5,103 bases of DNA from an uncultured Collinsella sp. (GTDB taxonomy: Bacteria > Actinomycetota > Coriobacteriia > Coriobacteriales > Coriobacteriaceae): NCBI GenBank assembly GCA_902493895.1, contig CABUQW010000063.1:1-5103 (forward strand), in the 5' to 3' direction. The translations under genes were made by a program, and so were the position numbers. The number at the start of each line of letters is the position of its first letter. The stretch's first letter is position 1. The notes beneath the pieces were generated by a model. That model saw nothing but the letters and a program-made list of their open reading frames with translations. It was not told the DNA's origin and ran no database searches. Below, piece by piece: positions 1 through 5,103 of this stretch.

Positions 1-1064
1 ATCTCCATCGTATGCTGCGGCTGGAGCAGGCGCATCACGCCCTCCGCTGTCTGCACGACATAGGAGAACGAAAGTCGAGCCGACGTGATGGGGTCTAAAC
101 GGACCACCTGCGTAGAGGCATACACACCTAGGCGCTCGTCCTCTTTGAGCGCAACCGCGGTCGAATGCTGCTTGCCGTCACGCTCGTACTCGATGGCGAT
201 ATCGTCCTTACCGGCAGCCTTACCGATGGCATCGTAAACGTCCATCCAGGTAGAGCACGATACTCCGTCAACCGAAAGGATCGCGTCGCCGCCCTCGATA
301 CCCGCCTTGGCGGCAATAGACCCCTCGTCAACCTGACCGATCACGTTGGTATCCATCGGCACGGTGACACCCGCAATAGAGTAGATGCTCATAAGCAGCA
401 AAAAGCCCGTCAAGATATTGACAATAATGCCCGCGAGCAGCATAAAGGCGCGCTTGAGAAAGCCCTGGCCAAGATAGGTGTGCGAACGTTCTTGCGCAAG
501 GAACTCGGCCTCACCGCACGGCAGCTCCCATGCATCGCCCTCGGCAGTCGCATGCTCTCGATCGAACCGGCGGCCGTCAAAGGTGGTGTAGCCCGCCGCG
601 TCTCGCGGCAGCGTCTGATACTTGGTGGGATAGTAGCTCGGCGAGGGCTTCTCCCCTTCCTCATACCAGGGCGCGATGGAGCCCCAGCCCAGCAACAGAG
701 CACAAGCCTCGAGCACATCCTCCTCGGAAAGCTCGAGCTCGACAGCAAGGTCGGCCACGGTCACGCGACCATGACGATAGATAGCCGCGAGCACGCGATC
801 GGCGCACGAGACGTCGGTCGGATCCATACCGCAGATGGCAGCGTAGCCACCCAGCAGCAGCGGGGTCACGCCAAACTTGGTTCCAATGCGACGCGACGTG
901 TAATGGATGTCAAAGCGGCACGGCAGGCCCAAAAAGAACTCGGTCACACGGACGCCGCAGGCACGCGCCGCCAAAAAGTGGCCGCCCTCGTGCAAAAACA
1001 CGAGGACGGAAAGCATCAGCAGGCCCCAAAAGACCGATGAAAGAACGCTCAGAACAGTATCCAT
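1..1064 (-). CDS. rseP: RseP/RasP-type site-2 zinc metalloprotease (M50), 3' end outside window
   Basis: Intramembrane zinc protease of peptidase family M50B, which cleaves membrane-anchored anti-sigma factors or signal-peptide remnants. The window holds 354 codons with no stop, so the C-terminal part is missing. Visible: a membrane helix at about residues 7-24 running into the zinc motif HEGGH (25-29); a re-entrant segment with GTKFGVTPLLLGGY (61-74), which matches the family's G-T-x-F...P-L-G-G-Y loop; a long insert at about 81-198 (separate entry); a second membrane helix at about 205-229 with A-G-x-x-x-N; and one PDZ domain at about 240-312 with AGIEGGDAILSVDG. The later helix carrying the third zinc ligand (N-x-x-P-x-P-x-L-D-G in the family) lies beyond position 1. 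I chose the ATG at 1064 because the next in-frame ATG (residue 17) would cut into the first helix. A TTG five codons upstream is possible, but the AAGGA touches it. It sits 25 nt after dxr, its usual neighbour. The substrate is unknown. Confidence 0.93.
   Translation of the reverse strand, partial: MDTVLSVLSSVFWGLLMLSVLVFLHEGGHFLAARACGVRVTEFFLGLPCRFDIHYTSRRIGTKFGVTPLLLGGYAAICGMDPTDVSCADRVLAAIYRHGRVTVADLAVELELSEEDVLEACALLLGWGSIAPWYEEGEKPSPSYYPTKYQTLPRDAAGYTTFDGRRFDREHATAEGDAWELPCGEAEFLAQERSHTYLGQGFLKRAFMLLAGIIVNILTGFLLLMSIYSIAGVTVPMDTNVIGQVDEGSIAAKAGIEGGDAILSVDGVSCSTWMDVYDAIGKAAGKDDIAIEYERDGKQHSTAVALKEDERLGVYASTQVVRLDPITSARLSFSYVVQTAEGVMRLLQPQHTME
129..347 (-). other. PDZ domain of the site-2 protease
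   Basis: Residues 240-312 read as a circularly permuted bacterial PDZ domain: VIGQVDEGSIAAKAGIEGGD (240-260, less the last residue) is the binding-loop and AG-x-x-x-GD region, followed by ILSVDG and a final strand near IAIEYERDGK. In RseP the PDZ domains lie outside the cytoplasmic membrane and act as size filters for substrate entry. One domain is visible before the window ends. Confidence 0.85.
471..824 (-). other. Insert of about 118 residues in the protease, with a winged-helix-like module (615-806)
   Basis: After the G-G-Y...G-M loop (residue 80) the protein does not go straight to its second membrane helix. It carries about 118 extra residues. Residues 87-150 resemble a winged helix-turn-helix: a first helix (ADRVLAAIYRHG), a second (TVADLAVELEL), a third (SEEDVLEACALLLGWGSI), then an aromatic, proline-rich stretch that could be the wing (APWYEEGEKPSPSYY). 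Residues 151-198 are polar and acidic with no clear fold. In this protease family the segment between the first and second membrane helices is cytoplasmic, so the module should face the cytoplasm. DNA binding, protein binding or gating of the active site are all possible. The fold assignment is by eye only. Confidence 0.5.
978..992 (-). other. HEGGH zinc-binding active-site motif of the site-2 protease
   Basis: The codons read CAC GAG GGC GGC CAC, giving H25-E26-G27-G28-H29 near the end of the first membrane helix. In family M50 the two histidines bind zinc and the glutamate activates water. All three are intact, so the protein is probably an active protease and not a degenerate homologue. 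The third ligand cannot be checked here. Confidence 0.93.
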
Positions 1065-1078
1065 AAAACGAAAAAGCA

Positions 1079-1084
1079 ATCCTT
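1079..1084 (-). promoter_or_regulatory. Candidate Shine-Dalgarno of the protease gene, with long spacing
   Basis: AAGGAT lies in the 25-nt gap after dxr, with 15 nt from the end of AAGGA to the ATG at 1064. That is long compared with the 7-9 nt seen in the other genes here. The spacer is T-rich (TTTTTCGTTTT). The same AAGGA abuts a TTG at 1077-1079, which is too close to serve as its start. Initiation of this gene may therefore be weaker or differently controlled than that of its neighbours. Confidence 0.5.
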
Positions 1085-1089
1085 ATGGG

Positions 1090-2277
1090 TTAGGAACGGG
1101 TTGCGGCGAGTACCTGCGCAGCCTTTTCACGCGCCCACGCATCGATGTCGCGAAGCTGCTCAAACGAATCGACAGCCTGCATATCGTGGGCATCCATGCA
1201 GGATTCCACAATGCGATCGATATCGGTAAAGCTGCAGCCATCGTGCAGGAAGGCATCAACGGCGACCTCGTTGGCGGCATTGAGCACGCACGGCATGGTG
1301 CCACCCGTCTTGCCGGCACGCTCGGCCAGTGCCATACAGCGGAAGGTATCCATGTCGGCAGCATCAAACGTGAGCTGTCCCAGCTCGCGAAAATCGATAC
1401 GAGGCGCCGGGGTATCCCAACGCTCGGGATACGAGAACGCGAACTGGATGGGAATACGCATGTCGGAAGCACCGAGATGCGCCATCACAGAGCCGTCGGC
1501 GAACTCGACCATAGAGTGAATCTTGGACTGACGCTGCACGACCACGTTAATGAAATCGAGATCGCAGTTGAACAGATGCATGGCCTCAATGCGCTCCAGG
1601 CCCTTGTTCATGAGGGTGGCGGAGTCGATGGTGATCTTGGCACCCATGGCCCACGTGGGATGTGCGAGGGCATCGGCACGCGTCACGCGGTCGAGCTCGC
1701 CGCGCGTGCGGCCAAAGAACGGACCGCCCGAGCAGGTGAGCCAAATACAATGAGCCTCGCGTGGGTTCTCCCCCAGATAGCACTGGTAGATGGCGGAGTG
1801 CTCAGAGTCGACTGGAATAAGCTGGCCCGGTTGCGCCAACGGCATAAGCAAGTCGCCACCGACGACGAGGGACTCCTTGTTGGCAAGGGCAAGGCGCTTA
1901 TTTGAGGTCAAGGCCGCGTGGCTTGCCTCGAGACCGGCGGCACCCACAATAGCGACGAGCACGCAGTCGACATCGTCGCGACGCACGAGCTCGCAAACCG
2001 CCTGCGCGCCAACGCCGAGCTTCGTTCCCTCGGGCAACTCCTGCAGCACGGCGTCATCGCCATGAGCGACATCGGCCACGGCAACCGCCGAAACCGAGAA
2101 CTCGCGGGCAGCGGCAACGAGCTCGGAGGTACTGGAGTTAACGGACAGCGCCGTCACCTGCAGGCGATCGGCATGCTGGCGGCACACATCGAGCGCCTGG
2201 GTGCCGATGGAGCCCGTACAACCCAGAATGGCAACACGAAGGCGTCCATCGGGGCCATACGTCGTCTGGAATGACAT
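1090..2277 (-). CDS. dxr: 1-deoxy-D-xylulose 5-phosphate reductoisomerase (DXR/IspC)
   Basis: Cytoplasmic NADPH- and divalent-metal-dependent enzyme that converts DXP to 2-C-methyl-D-erythritol 4-phosphate, the committed step of the MEP isoprenoid pathway. It has 395 residues, normal for the family. The N-terminal NADPH-binding motif GCTGSIG spans 19-25. The metal site is VDSEH at 156-160 (D157, E159) together with E228 in NKGLE (224-228). The substrate-binding SGGPF is at 183-187, the mobile-loop HPTWAMG at 206-212, IDSAT at 217-221, IHSM at 253-256, and the C-terminal helical domain begins after about 310 with VLNAANEVAV (331-340). Its ATG overlaps the cdsA stop by one base (TAATG), which points to translational coupling. 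It supplies isoprenoid precursor used by UppS, encoded two genes upstream. One oddity is Q248-R249, where many homologues have His-Pro (see findings). Confidence 0.97.
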   Translation of the reverse strand: MSFQTTYGPDGRLRVAILGCTGSIGTQALDVCRQHADRLQVTALSVNSSTSELVAAAREFSVSAVAVADVAHGDDAVLQELPEGTKLGVGAQAVCELVRRDDVDCVLVAIVGAAGLEASHAALTSNKRLALANKESLVVGGDLLMPLAQPGQLIPVDSEHSAIYQCYLGENPREAHCIWLTCSGGPFFGRTRGELDRVTRADALAHPTWAMGAKITIDSATLMNKGLERIEAMHLFNCDLDFINVVVQRQSKIHSMVEFADGSVMAHLGASDMRIPIQFAFSYPERWDTPAPRIDFRELGQLTFDAADMDTFRCMALAERAGKTGGTMPCVLNAANEVAVDAFLHDGCSFTDIDRIVESCMDAHDMQAVDSFEQLRDIDAWAREKAAQVLAATRS

Positions 2278-3176
2278 TACAGCACGCCTCCGATCATCAG
2301 CATCAGCTGCGCGGTGATGCAGCCGAAGATAAGCGAATCGCTACGATCGAGCATGCCGCCGTGGCCCGGGATAAGGTTACCGGAATCCTTAACGCCCACA
2401 CCGCGCTTGATGCGCGACTCGATAAGGTCGCCGATAACACCCAAAATGGACACCACCACGCCGCACAGCAGCGCATAGGGCAGGCTGAGTTTGTAGAAGT
2501 GCGTCGCCCACAGGATGAGCCAAATCAAAACCGAGCCCAGGATGCCACCGACAAACCCCTCCCAGCTCTTTTTGGGAGAGATCTTGGGAACCATCTTGTG
2601 TTTGCCGATACGGCTACCCACGATGTAGGCAAACGAATCGGAGACCCAAAGGGACGCGCAAACGCCCACCGAAAGCAGGGCGCCGGCAAAACCGGGCACG
2701 GCATCGCGCAGCAGCACGATAGCCGACAGCATAAAGCCGGTGTAGATGGGACCCATGAGCGTCACGGCCACATCAGAGATGCGGGTACGCGGCGACCAGA
2801 CATACCAAATGCCCACAGCGAGCATCAGGGCAAAAAGCAGGGCATTCAGCAACATCGAATCGCCCAACGCCGACAGCGGAAAGAGTACGGCGGCAGCGAT
2901 ACCCATGCGCTCGTTAGCCATCTTGCCATCGAGCCTTGTCATACGGAAAAACTCATAGCAGCACAGACCGCTCATGACAGAAACAAAGATGGCCGTGGGC
3001 ACGATACCCAAAACCAGGCACAGGATAAAGACAACGGCATAAACGATACCGGCGGCGGCACGGGTGATAAAGCCCGCAAGCCACGAACCGGTGCCATTCT
3101 TCGCTGCGGGCGCTCCCGCAGCGACAGCCTTGCGCTCAGATGTCTTGGGAGCAGTTGCCTTGGGACGATCGGACAC
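2277..3176 (-). CDS. cdsA: Phosphatidate cytidylyltransferase (CDP-diacylglycerol synthase)
   Basis: Integral membrane enzyme that joins CTP and phosphatidic acid to give CDP-diacylglycerol and pyrophosphate, the branch point for bacterial phospholipids. It has 299 residues with roughly eight hydrophobic segments from about residue 38 to the end. The family signature S-x-x-K-R-x4-K-D-x-G...P-G-H-G-G-x-x-D-R-x-D is complete at 254-280 (SRIKRGVGVKDSGN, then IPGHGGMLDRSD). The upstream conserved region is also present: SDSFAYIVGSRIGKHK at 179-194 and PKKSWEG at 201-207. The start is GTG (3176-3174), chosen because a strong Shine-Dalgarno sits 7 nt upstream and the first internal ATG (residue 69) would remove a membrane segment. 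Residues 1-36 form an Ala/Lys-rich hydrophilic tail ahead of the first helix. It lies 2 nt after uppS and overlaps dxr by 1 nt. Confidence 0.96.
   Translation of the reverse strand: MSDRPKATAPKTSERKAVAAGAPAAKNGTGSWLAGFITRAAAGIVYAVVFILCLVLGIVPTAIFVSVMSGLCCYEFFRMTRLDGKMANERMGIAAAVLFPLSALGDSMLLNALLFALMLAVGIWYVWSPRTRISDVAVTLMGPIYTGFMLSAIVLLRDAVPGFAGALLSVGVCASLWVSDSFAYIVGSRIGKHKMVPKISPKKSWEGFVGGILGSVLIWLILWATHFYKLSLPYALLCGVVVSILGVIGDLIESRIKRGVGVKDSGNLIPGHGGMLDRSDSLIFGCITAQLMLMIGGVL
2287..2291 (-). promoter_or_regulatory. Shine-Dalgarno of dxr inside cdsA
   Basis: GGAGG, with 9 nt to the ATG at 2277, lies within the last codons of cdsA. Together with the one-base TAATG overlap it fixes the dxr start and suggests that ribosomes finishing cdsA re-initiate on dxr. 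Confidence 0.8.
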
Positions 3177-3178
3177 GA

Positions 3179-3973
3179 TTAAGCCTCCTCGGTCTTGCTC
3201 AGACCACCAAACCTACGGTCACGGCCCTGATAGGCCAAAATGGCGTCGACAAGGCCCCAACGATCAAAGTCGGGCCAATAGGTATCGGTGACGTAGAATT
3301 CGGAATAAGCCACCTGCCACAGCAGATAGTTCGAAAGGCGCAGCTCACCAGAAGTGCGAATCACAAGCTCAGGATCGGGAAGGCCGGCGGTATAGAGGTG
3401 GGAAGCCACCATGTCGTCATCAATTGCGGCAGGATCGATCTTACCGGCGGCAGCGTCGAGTGCGATCTGACGGACAGCGCGGGTAATCTCGGCACGCGCG
3501 CCGTAGTTGACGGCAAGCGCCAGCGTCATGCCGGTGTGATCGGCGCACTCAGCAAGACCGCGTTCAAAAACGTCGCGGGTCTTCTTGGGCAGCGCGGAAA
3601 TGTCACCCAAAAAGACAACGCGCACGTTTTCGCGCTTCAGAAGCGGCAGCTCGTCGATGAACGTCTTGGCAAACAGGTGCATCAGAACGTTGACTTCGTG
3701 CTGAGGGCGATTCCAGTTTTCGGTCGAAAACGCATAGGCAGAAAGCACGTCGACGCCCAGACGCACGCAGGCGGTAATAATCTCACGAAGGGAGACGATA
3801 CCCGCCTTGTGGCCCTCAGTGCGCGCAAGACCGCGCGACGTGGCCCAGCGACCGTTGCCGTCCATGATGCACGAGATATGGTGCGGAATGTTATTGAGGT
3901 CAAGGTCGGAAAAACCGACGCCCGCAGGGGCGTCGGCAAAGTACTCGACCAGTTTATGCTCGTCGTATTGCAC
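3179..3973 (-). CDS. uppS: Isoprenyl transferase, probable (di-trans,poly-cis) undecaprenyl diphosphate synthase
   Basis: Cis-prenyltransferase that adds isopentenyl diphosphate units to farnesyl diphosphate to make the C55 lipid carrier for peptidoglycan and other wall polymers; it acts at the cytoplasmic face of the membrane. It has 264 residues, slightly longer than the usual 245-255. The catalytic and phosphate-binding motif IMDGNGRWA is at 36-44 with D38. H55 lies in GHKAG, FSTENWNRP at 82-90, NYGAR at 156-160, and the C-terminal signature RTSGELRLSNYLLWQ at 206-220, followed by the Mg-binding glutamate E225 in AYSEF. Product length cannot be read with certainty, so a shorter or longer polyprenyl product is possible. 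The start is GTG (3973-3971) with a Shine-Dalgarno 7 nt upstream; the first ATG falls inside the catalytic motif and is ruled out. It lies 1 nt after frr and 2 nt before cdsA. Confidence 0.95.
   Translation of the reverse strand: MQYDEHKLVEYFADAPAGVGFSDLDLNNIPHHISCIMDGNGRWATSRGLARTEGHKAGIVSLREIITACVRLGVDVLSAYAFSTENWNRPQHEVNVLMHLFAKTFIDELPLLKRENVRVVFLGDISALPKKTRDVFERGLAECADHTGMTLALAVNYGARAEITRAVRQIALDAAAGKIDPAAIDDDMVASHLYTAGLPDPELVIRTSGELRLSNYLLWQVAYSEFYVTDTYWPDFDRWGLVDAILAYQGRDRRFGGLSKTEEA
3184..3190 (-). promoter_or_regulatory. Shine-Dalgarno deciding the GTG start of cdsA
   Basis: GAGGAGG ends 7 nt before the GTG at 3176 and lies within the last codons of uppS. Its strength and spacing support the non-ATG start. 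Confidence 0.82.
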
Positions 3974-3974
3974 C

Positions 3975-4511
3975 TTAGATCTCCATGACCTCGGCTTCTT
4001 TTTCCTTCAGAAGCTCCTCGACCTTGGCGACATACTCATCGGTGTGCTTCTGGACCTTGGCCTGCTCGCGACGGACATCGTCCTCGGTGAGCTCCTCATC
4101 GCGCTCGAGCTTGTTGTTGAAGTCACGACGGATGTTACGGATAGACACCTTGGCCTGCTCGGCGTACTCGCGGCACTCCTTGACGAGCTCGCGACGGCGC
4201 TCCTCAGTGGGAGCCGGGAACGGAAGACGAACGACGGTGCCATCGGAGTTGGGGGTAATACCCAGATCGGAAGCGCCGATGGCCTTGACGATAGCATTGA
4301 TGAGTGCCTTGTCCCACGGCTCGATGAGCAGCATGTGGGCCTCGGGGGTCTTGACGGCGGCAACCTGCGTGACCGGCGTGGGAACACCGTAATAATCGAC
4401 GGTGATGTCGGACAGAATGTTGGCATTGGCGCGGCCGGTACGGACCTTGGAGAAGTTATGCTTGAGGGACTCGAGCGACTTGTCCATATGGGCGGTGATG
4501 TTATCTGCCAT
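3975..4511 (-). CDS. frr: Ribosome recycling factor (RRF)
   Basis: Cytoplasmic translation factor that, with EF-G, splits the post-termination 70S ribosome so that its subunits can be reused. It has 178 residues, against about 185 in most bacteria. Helix 1 of the three-helix bundle leads into VRTGRANANIL (23-33). The domain II beta region follows with YYGVPTPVTQVAAV (40-53), SDLGITPNSDG (81-91) and VRLPFPAPTEERR (94-106). The two long C-terminal helices carry the conserved arginine cluster RNIRRDFNNK (125-134) and end in KEAEVMEI. The deficit is about four residues at the N terminus and about three after the arginine cluster. The ATG at 4511 has a strong Shine-Dalgarno and starts 2 nt after the pyrH stop. 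Following pyrH is its usual place in bacterial genomes. Confidence 0.97.
   Translation of the reverse strand: MADNITAHMDKSLESLKHNFSKVRTGRANANILSDITVDYYGVPTPVTQVAAVKTPEAHMLLIEPWDKALINAIVKAIGASDLGITPNSDGTVVRLPFPAPTEERRRELVKECREYAEQAKVSIRNIRRDFNNKLERDEELTEDDVRREQAKVQKHTDEYVAKVEELLKEKEAEVMEI
3981..3984 (-). promoter_or_regulatory. Shine-Dalgarno deciding the GTG start of uppS
   Basis: GGAG, 7 nt before the GTG at 3973, lies in the last codons of frr. It is the best-placed ribosome site for this gene and supports a non-ATG start. Confidence 0.7.
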
Positions 4512-4513
4512 GC

Positions 4514-5103
4514 TTAATCCTCCTGATAGACGAGCGTGCCGACGGGCTCACCCGAAAGCGCGCGCTTGACGGTGTCCTCGCCATCGATGTTGAGGACCAA
4601 AATCGGCATACGGTTATCCTGGCACAGTGCCGTAGCCGTGGAATCCATAACCTGCAGACCGCGGACGAGAACCTCGTGATAGGTAATCTTGTCAAAACGG
4701 ACGGCATCGGCGCACTTGACGGGATCCTTGTCGTAGATGCCGTCAACCTTGGTGGCTTTAATCAGAATCTCGGCGCCGATCTCGCACGCACGAAGAGCCG
4801 CGGCGGTGTCGGTCGTAAAGTACGGATTGCCCGAACCGGCGGCAAAAATAACGACGTTGCCCTTGGAAAGGTGGTTGATGGCGCGACGGCGAATATAGGG
4901 CTCGCAGATCTCATTCATCTGAATAGCGCTCATCACGCGGCAAGGAACATCGTTATGCTCGAAGGCATCCTGCAGGGCGAGCGCGTTCATAACGGTTGCC
5001 AGCATGCCCATGTAGTCGGCCTGAGCACGCTCCATGCCACCGGCAGCGCCGGCCATGCCGCGGAAAATATTGCCGCCGCCGACAACGACGCCGACCTCAT
5101 GAC
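4514..5103 (-). CDS. pyrH: UMP kinase (uridylate kinase), 5' end outside window
   Basis: Cytoplasmic hexameric kinase of the amino-acid kinase fold that phosphorylates UMP to UDP with ATP, feeding UTP, CTP and UDP-sugar synthesis. The frame stays open to the window edge. The 195 codons visible begin with HEVGVVVGGGNIFRG, so an internal ATG at 5056 is not the start, and I estimate that 45-55 N-terminal residues are missing. In fragment numbering: the glycine-rich UMP/phosphate loop VVGGGNIFRG (6-15), YMGMLATVMNALALQD (30-45), the nucleotide-binding FAAGSGNPYFTTDTAAALRA (86-105), KATKVDGIYDKDP (115-127), and the C-terminal LQVMDSTATALCQDN (149-163) with MPILVLN. All are typical of bacterial PyrH. 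The family is usually activated by GTP and inhibited by UTP. It ends 2 nt before frr; tsf is a common upstream neighbour but is not visible here. Confidence 0.97.
   Translation of the reverse strand, partial: HEVGVVVGGGNIFRGMAGAAGGMERAQADYMGMLATVMNALALQDAFEHNDVPCRVMSAIQMNEICEPYIRRRAINHLSKGNVVIFAAGSGNPYFTTDTAAALRACEIGAEILIKATKVDGIYDKDPVKCADAVRFDKITYHEVLVRGLQVMDSTATALCQDNRMPILVLNIDGEDTVKRALSGEPVGTLVYQED
4519..4524 (-). promoter_or_regulatory. Shine-Dalgarno of frr
   Basis: AGGAGG, 7 nt before the ATG at 4511 and within the last codons of pyrH, is a near-ideal site. It confirms the slightly short N terminus of RRF. Confidence 0.85.

Noticed and set aside
165..1040. Plus-strand open frame of 291 codons opposite the protease gene
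   Set aside because: It is in codon register with the protease frame and closes where that frame first uses CTA and TTA (129-131 and 96-98). The minus strand encodes HExxH, PDZ and membrane segments, so this is a shadow.
1077..1079. TTG as an alternative start of the protease gene
   Set aside because: The AAGGA directly touches this TTG, leaving no spacer, and the five extra residues add nothing recognisable; the ATG at 1064 is preferred, though its own spacing is long.
907..1905. Plus-strand open frame of 332 codons spanning the dxr-protease boundary
   Set aside because: It crosses two well-supported minus-strand genes and their junction and shows no recognisable domain; it is explained by GC-rich antisense sequence.
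2271..3182. Plus-strand open frame of 303 codons almost exactly covering cdsA
   Set aside because: It is in codon register with cdsA and stays open only because cdsA lacks TTA, CTA and TCA codons. Its translation is polar, low-complexity and unlike any family, whereas the minus strand carries a complete CdsA signature.
3140..3988. Plus-strand open frame of 282 codons opposite uppS
   Set aside because: Codon-register shadow of uppS, which has full family motifs on the minus strand. It has no ribosome site or family resemblance of its own.
3807..4517. Plus-strand open frame of 236 codons opposite frr and the start of uppS
   Set aside because: Codon-register shadow of frr. Its leucine/glycine-rich translation mirrors the charged helices of RRF read backwards.
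4514..5056. Taking the ATG at 5056 as the start of pyrH
   Set aside because: The frame continues upstream to the window edge with the conserved VVGGGNIFRG loop, so this ATG is internal and the gene is cut by the window.

Overview
The window is a stretch of bacterial chromosome in which every recognisable gene lies on the minus strand. Read in the direction of transcription (from position 5103 down to 1) it holds pyrH (5' end outside the window), frr, uppS, cdsA, dxr and an rseP-type site-2 protease gene (3' end outside the window). This is a core housekeeping cluster found in many bacteria. The sequence is GC-rich by eye. The gene order and the actinobacterial flavour of the proteins suggest a Coriobacteriia-type actinobacterium such as Collinsella or a relative. 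That taxonomic call is inference from memory of family style, not from a search.

Layout: 4514-5103 UMP kinase fragment; 3975-4511 ribosome recycling factor; 3179-3973 undecaprenyl diphosphate synthase (GTG start); 2277-3176 CDP-diacylglycerol synthase (GTG start); 1090-2277 DXP reductoisomerase; 1-1064 membrane zinc protease with one PDZ domain visible. The first five genes are separated by 2, 1 and 2 nt, and then overlap by 1 nt (TAATG). Each of the four internal starts has a good Shine-Dalgarno sequence inside the end of the gene before it, so this is almost certainly one translationally coupled operon. The only real gap is 25 nt between dxr and the protease gene. No stretch of 300 bases lacks a gene, and I saw no RNA genes, mobile elements, CRISPR arrays or long repeats.

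The genes share a theme of growth and envelope building. UMP kinase supplies UDP/UTP and, through them, CTP and UDP-sugars. RRF recycles ribosomes. DXR makes MEP for isoprenoids, and UppS condenses isoprenoid units into the lipid carrier for peptidoglycan. CdsA uses CTP to activate phosphatidic acid for phospholipids. The site-2 protease monitors the envelope by cutting membrane proteins.

The most unusual thing is in the protease. Between its HExxH helix and its second membrane helix lies an insert of about 118 residues whose first part looks like a winged helix-turn-helix. It is predicted to face the cytoplasm. I found no evidence of a wholly new system; the rest is ordinary core genome with a few residue-level oddities.
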